Origin: an uncultured Fibrobacter sp.
Lineage (GTDB): Bacteria > Fibrobacterota > Fibrobacteria > Fibrobacterales > Fibrobacteraceae
Assembly (NCBI GenBank): GCA_934700345.1
Contig: CAKUXP010000038.1
Coordinates: 1-18,285 of the forward strand
Direction: 5' to 3'
DNA: 18,285 nt
Positions 15,391-18,285 of this stretch are shown here, piece by piece. The notes under the pieces were generated by a model that saw nothing but the letters and a program-made list of their open reading frames with translations, was not told where the DNA came from and made no database searches. The stretch's first letter is position 1. Each line of letters starts with the position of its first letter. The position numbers and the translations under genes are program-made.

Positions 15391-15420
15391 AAAAAAAAGA
15401 CCCGCCATGTAAGCGAGCCT
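15391..15420 (-). terminator. Rho-independent terminator of argBD
   Basis: Read on the minus strand AGGCTCGC and GCGGGTCT pair (with G-T wobbles) around TTACATG and are followed by eight T. It lies 23 bases past the argD stop and just upstream of the next gene's promoter. Confidence 0.85.
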
Positions 15421-15443
15421 TTCAAACAAATTCATTTTAATTT

Positions 15444-16652
15444 CTAAGCGATTTTCGCAAACGCCTTTTCGAGTTTTTCGAGAGCCTCTGCGCATTCCGC
15501 TTCGCTCACGTTTAACGGTGGAAGCAGGCGAACGACATTTCCCTTTGCGCTCAGCACGAGCAGTCCTTCGGCACGGGCAGCGGCGATCAAATCGCTGACA
15601 GGCTTTTCCGCTCGCATCGAAATGCCGAGCAGCAGACCTTCGCCGCGGACATTTTCCAGAAAGTCGAATTTGGCGACAATCTTCGAAAGCCCTTCGACGA
15701 GCTGCGCCGAGCGCACCCGAACATTTTCCAGGAATCCCGAAGCAGAAATCTGTTCGACAACAGAAAGGCCCGCGGCACAGGCGACAGGGTTCCCGCCAAA
15801 AGTCGTCCCATGGTCACCCGGGTGAAGTTCATCGGCGATTTTCTTTCGCAAGAGGACCGCGCCGAGCGGAAGCCCGCCGCCGAGAGCCTTGGCAAGCGAA
15901 ACGAGGTCGGGAACAAGCCCATGCTTTTCACTGCCGAGGAAAGTTCCGAGCCGTCCCATTCCCGCCTGGACTTCATCGACGATTACGAGACATCCGAACT
16001 TTTCGCGCAGAGCGTGAACCGCCTCGACCATCTCCGAAGAAAGGGTCATCACGCCGCCTTCGGCGGCGAGCGATTCGAGCATAATCGCGCACGTGTTTTC
16101 ATCGACTTCGGCGTTCAACGCTTCTACATCGTTCCACGGAACATGTACAAAGTCGCCCGGCATATCGCCAAAGCCTTCGCGGATAGACGGCTGTCCCGTC
16201 GCTGACAGCGCAGCAAAGGTGCGCCCGTGGAAACTGTTCACGAACGTGACGATTTTCTGGCGGTTCGCTTCGCCCTTGCGATAAAAATATTTTCGAGCAA
16301 ACTTGATGCAGCCTTCGTTCGCTTCCGTCCCCGAATTGCAGAAAAACGCCTTGTCAAACTTTGTCAATTCCAGAAGTTTTTCCGCGAGGCGGATCTGCGG
16401 GTAGTTCGGGTAGAGATTGCTCAGATGGATAAAACGGTTCGCCTGTTCCGAAATTGCGTCTAAGATTCCCTTGTTCCTGTGTCCCAGGCTGTTCACGGCG
16501 ATGCCCGCGACAAAATCCAGGTACTTGCGCCCCTCGGCATCGAACAGGTAACTTCCGGAACCTTCCACAAAATCCACATCCGGCTTGCCATAGAGCGGAG
16601 CGATGACCGCTGCATCTTTCTTCAAAAGATTCTTAAGCGAGGATTGTTCCAT
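15444..16652 (-). CDS. argD: Acetylornithine aminotransferase
   Basis: 402 residues, normal for ArgD. Class III PLP aminotransferase features: GSYLFDAEGRKYLDFVAGIAVNSLGH near the N-terminus, CNSGTEANEGCIKFAR (about 105-120), NSFHGRT, VDEVQAGMGRLG with Asp226, and the Schiff-base Lys255 in SLAKALGGGLPLGA, then TTFGGNPVACAAG. It transaminates N-acetylglutamate semialdehyde to N-acetylornithine; a succinyl-DAP role in lysine synthesis is also possible for this family. The start overlaps the argB end by 20 bases, so translation is likely coupled. Oddity: the usual EPIQGEGG loop reads ESLAAEGG (193-200). An identification as another ornithine-type aminotransferase is possible, but the argB neighbour favours ArgD. 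Confidence 0.92.
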   Translation of the reverse strand: MEQSSLKNLLKKDAAVIAPLYGKPDVDFVEGSGSYLFDAEGRKYLDFVAGIAVNSLGHRNKGILDAISEQANRFIHLSNLYPNYPQIRLAEKLLELTKFDKAFFCNSGTEANEGCIKFARKYFYRKGEANRQKIVTFVNSFHGRTFAALSATGQPSIREGFGDMPGDFVHVPWNDVEALNAEVDENTCAIMLESLAAEGGVMTLSSEMVEAVHALREKFGCLVIVDEVQAGMGRLGTFLGSEKHGLVPDLVSLAKALGGGLPLGAVLLRKKIADELHPGDHGTTFGGNPVACAAGLSVVEQISASGFLENVRVRSAQLVEGLSKIVAKFDFLENVRGEGLLLGISMRAEKPVSDLIAAARAEGLLVLSAKGNVVRLLPPLNVSEAECAEALEKLEKAFAKIA

Positions 16653-17409
16653 AGTTGATTTCTCCGTTAATTTGTTTCACAAAGGAGTCCGCATCTTTCC
16701 ACCCGAGAATGTGGATTTCGCCGAGGCCGCGCTTCAAGGCGCCGACGCTTTCCCGGACTTTCGGAATCATGCCACCGCTAATCGTTCCGTCCGCAATCAA
16801 GGATTCGACCGCAGATTCATCAAGGCTCGGAATCAAATTCTTCTGTTTGTCGAGAACGCCCGGGACATCGCTCACGAGCAAGAACTTGTCCGCTTTGAGC
16901 GCAACGGCGAGTTCCGAAGCAGCCGTGTCCGCGTTCACGTTCCACGCGATTCCGTCCCCGATGGAAATCGGGCTTACCACGGGTGTCCAGCCGGCGTTCC
17001 AAAGGTCCGTGACGATTTTCGGATTCACCCGGGAAATCCGCCCGACCAGTCCAAGGTCCGCGCCACCTGTCCGTTTTTCCGCTTCAAAGAGCTTTCCATC
17101 AACACCCGAAATCCCGATAGCCGAGGCTCCGAAATTTTCGAGCATCCGCACGAGCTTCTTGTTCACATGCCCGGAAAGGGTCATCTCCACCATCTTCATG
17201 ATGCCCGGAGTCGTCACGCGCAAGCCTTCGATAAATCGCGGTTCCTCGGAAAGCAGCGCGATGTTCTCGTTGATGTCCTTGCCTCCGCCGTGGACGACCG
17301 CAACCCGAAACCCGAGCGCGGAAAGCCGAGCGATGGAGCGGGTAAAATCCAGCAGTTTCGCCTCGTCTATGGCAAGGCTTCCACCGATTTTCACGACGAC
17401 CGTTTTCAT
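16633..17409 (-). CDS. argB: Acetylglutamate kinase
   Basis: 258 residues. Amino acid kinase fold with KIGGSL (7-12), VHGGGKDINENIALL (39-53), the GISGVDG stretch (99-105), NVNADTAASELAVALKADKF and SDVPGVL, and a C-terminal GGMIPKV. It phosphorylates N-acetylglutamate, the second step of ornithine/arginine synthesis. The short N-terminus lacks the extra helix typical of arginine-inhibited hexameric forms, so it may be arginine-insensitive (inference from family knowledge). I start at the ATG at 17409, where KTVVVKIGGS similarity begins; an in-frame start 16 codons upstream would add unconserved residues. GAGG lies 11 bases before the ATG, a rather long spacing. First gene of argBD. Confidence 0.94.
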   Translation of the reverse strand: MKTVVVKIGGSLAIDEAKLLDFTRSIARLSALGFRVAVVHGGGKDINENIALLSEEPRFIEGLRVTTPGIMKMVEMTLSGHVNKKLVRMLENFGASAIGISGVDGKLFEAEKRTGGADLGLVGRISRVNPKIVTDLWNAGWTPVVSPISIGDGIAWNVNADTAASELAVALKADKFLLVSDVPGVLDKQKNLIPSLDESAVESLIADGTISGGMIPKVRESVGALKRGLGEIHILGWKDADSFVKQINGEINYGTILA

Positions 17410-17448
17410 TTCTCGATAAACCTCTGTGTTTTTTGGTTCAAATTTATT

Positions 17449-17454
17449 TATATT
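17449..17454 (+). promoter_or_regulatory. TATATT, candidate -10 of the ferredoxin gene
   Basis: It lies in an AT-rich stretch between the divergent argB and ferredoxin genes, 18 bases before the inverted repeat at 17473. The predicted transcript would start just ahead of that hairpin. The complementary strand (TATAAA) could serve argB. No -35 was convincing on either strand. Confidence 0.35.
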
Positions 17455-17472
17455 CAAGGAAATGTTTCACCC

Positions 17473-17504
17473 GAATGTTCTAAAAGCATCCCTTTAGAAC
17501 GTTC
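17473..17504 (+). promoter_or_regulatory. 12-bp inverted repeat in the ferredoxin leader
   Basis: GAATGTTCTAAA and TTTAGAACGTTC pair over 12 positions (one T-G wobble; the inner 8 are perfect) around the loop AGCATCCC. It is not followed by a T run, so it is not an ordinary terminator. It sits 22 bases before the ferredoxin ATG and 64 bases upstream of argB. It may be an operator or an mRNA hairpin. Confidence 0.7.
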
Positions 17505-17526
17505 ACAACAACACGAAGGCAAATCT

Positions 17527-17724
17527 ATGGCAATTAAAAAAGTTTGGCTGGACGAATCGAACGACGAGTGCGTTTCTTGCGGCGCCTGCGAAGGCACCTG
17601 CGACGCGGTTTTCAGCGTTCCCGATAAGATGCAGGTCAAGGAAGGCGTTGACTATTCCCAGTATGAAGACGACATCAAGGCTGCGGCGGAAGGTTGCCCG
17701 GCCCAGGTTATCAAGTACGAATAA
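17527..17724 (+). CDS. Small [4Fe-4S] ferredoxin
   Basis: 65 residues, preceded by GAAGG 7 bases before the ATG. Cys15, Cys18 and Cys21 (CVSCGAC) and Cys57 followed by Pro (EGCPAQVIKY) form a monocluster [4Fe-4S] binding set, as in the short Thermotoga/Desulfovibrio-type ferredoxins. Cys25 lies in the usual fourth position of the CxxCxxCxxxC motif but is followed by Asp rather than Pro and is probably not a ligand. The protein is acidic, as expected for an electron carrier, and cytosolic. The redox partner is unknown; a pyruvate oxidoreductase or hydrogenase is typical in anaerobes. It has its own leader hairpin and terminator, so it is a single-gene unit. Confidence 0.93.
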   Translation: MAIKKVWLDESNDECVSCGACEGTCDAVFSVPDKMQVKEGVDYSQYEDDIKAAAEGCPAQVIKYE

Positions 17725-17746
17725 TCTTTTTCCATCTTTCCTTTGA

Positions 17747-17775
17747 ATGGGCGGCTTCCGGGCCGCCCGTTTTTT
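17747..17775 (+). terminator. Rho-independent terminator of the ferredoxin gene
   Basis: TGGGCGGC and GCCGCCCG form a strong GC-rich stem around TTCCGG, followed by six T. It lies 22 bases after the ferredoxin stop and its T run touches the stop codon of the converging ATPase remnant. Confidence 0.92.
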
Positions 17776-18170
17776 AGTCGGAGAGCAGAAAGTTCAACAG
17801 GCTGATATATTGAACGCCCCTTTCATCTGACCAAGGTTTAAGCCCGAATCTCGTTATCACGGTCTTTTCAAAAAAATCCTTCACGGAAAGAAGCGGACGA
17901 ATTTCCTGATTTCGCTTTTCGTCACCATTTAGACTGTACGCCGATTGAAAATAGCTTTTCTTGATTCCCTTCGATGCGATAAAATCGATTTCACAATTTT
18001 TGAGATGCCTTTTCCCATCAATTCCGTTTTCGCAAACAGGAACAACCCCGACATCCACAGAAAAGCCTCGAACTTTCAATTCGTTATAAACGATATTTTC
18101 CATAATATGAGTTTCTTCGAGATCCCTGAAACCGAGACGCGCATTGCGAAGACCCACATCAGTCGCATAA
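17774..18170 (-). pseudogene. 3' fragment of an AAA ATPase / DUF4143 gene, cut by an insertion sequence
   Basis: 131 residues are readable from YATDVGLRNARLGF to LLNFLLSD. They match the C-terminal DUF4143 part of the ATP-binding proteins with an N-terminal AAA_14 domain: YATDVGLRN, MENIVYNELKVRGF, CEIDFIA, SYFQSAYSL, and a terminal LNFLL. The ATPase half with its Walker motifs (typically another ~270 residues) is missing. Upstream the frame runs into an IS end at 18171 and meets an in-frame stop inside it. A GTG at 18157 is the only start-like codon and would yield just this domain. The rest of the gene may lie beyond the IS, outside the window. Composition is AT-rich, like other accessory genes here. 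Confidence 0.82.
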
Positions 18171-18285
18171 GAGCTTATCCCTAAATAGCATTGACTTTCC
18201 TAAGGGCAATGATTCCTGCGGCAAGGTGCAGGAGTGCCATGTAGGACAGGGTGCTCTTCTCGAACCTCACGAGCAGCTTGCGGAA
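18171..18285 (-). mobile_element. End of an IS5-like insertion sequence (continues beyond window)
   Basis: The element boundary is set by the break in the ATPase frame. Reading outward-in on the plus strand, the end starts GAGCTTATCCC and is preceded by TAA, which would fit the 3-bp TNA target duplications and GAG-starting ends of the IS427/IS1031 group of IS5. Only one end is visible, so the terminal inverted repeat and duplication cannot be confirmed. Confidence 0.6.
18181..18285 (-). CDS. IS5-family-like transposase, C-terminal 34 residues
   Basis: An open frame enters from the window edge and ends at TAG (18181-18183). It encodes FRKLLVRFEKSTLSYMALLH followed by LAAGIIALRKVNAI. The pattern (R)(K/R)LLVR-E-x5-Y-x-A-x-LHLA-x-I-x-LR is the usual C-terminus of IS5-group DDE transposases, after the catalytic Glu helix. 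The stop lies ten bases inside the proposed IS end, which is normal for compact IS elements. The catalytic DDE residues lie outside the window, so activity cannot be judged. Confidence 0.72.
   Translation of the reverse strand, partial: FRKLLVRFEKSTLSYMALLHLAAGIIALRKVNAI

Noticed and set aside
16603..17526. Apparent long plus-strand gene running into ferredoxin
   Set aside because: It is antisense to argB/argD and only happens to be in frame with ferredoxin, which has its own ATG and ribosome site at 17527.

Overview
The window looks like a chromosomal segment of a Fibrobacter-type bacterium (phylum Fibrobacterota). The main evidence is the first gene, which carries a FISUMP domain (Fibrobacter succinogenes major paralogous domain) behind collagen-like Gly-X-X repeats. 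A second secreted protein ends in a C-terminal domain resembling type IX secretion sorting domains. Base composition is moderately GC-rich in housekeeping genes and visibly more AT-rich in the accessory ones. These are readings by eye; no database search was run.

Layout: (1) 1-1140, 3' part of a FISUMP surface protein, then two convergent terminators. (2) 1310-5814 (minus), carB-carA, the two subunits of carbamoyl-phosphate synthase, in the order large then small. (3) 5815-6072, a divergent regulatory region with repeated TATCGGT boxes. (4) 6073-7374 (plus), a membrane-anchored GAF plus degenerate GGDEF protein, convergent with a lipoprotein alpha/beta hydrolase (7387-8466, minus). (5) 8591-10894 (plus), a MaeB-type malic enzyme, followed by an odd 33-bp duplication that recreates its 3' end behind a 24-codon mini-ORF, then a strong terminator. 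(6) 11092-11784 (plus), a DedA-family membrane protein; 11818-12408 (minus), a secreted MORN-type repeat protein; 12459-13955 (plus), a B12-binding-type radical SAM protein. (7) 13970-15319 (minus), a secreted protein with two internal modules and a C-terminal sorting-like domain. (8) 15444-17409 (minus), argB-argD of arginine biosynthesis, overlapping by 20 bp. (9) 17527-17724 (plus), a monocluster ferredoxin with a long inverted repeat in its leader. (10) 17774-18285 (minus), the 3' part of an AAA ATPase/DUF4143 gene cut by an IS5-like insertion sequence whose transposase C-terminus reaches the window edge.

Metabolically, carAB and argBD belong to the same arginine (and pyrimidine) supply route: CarAB makes carbamoyl phosphate and ArgB/ArgD make the ornithine precursor. 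The strongest candidate for something new is the GGDEF protein. Its catalytic and metal/substrate positions are lost, but an RxxD motif sits at the normal I-site spacing, behind a GAF-like domain and two membrane segments, a PelD-like arrangement that suggests a c-di-GMP receptor. No CRISPR array, tRNA or rRNA was seen, and no gene-free gap exceeds 300 bases.
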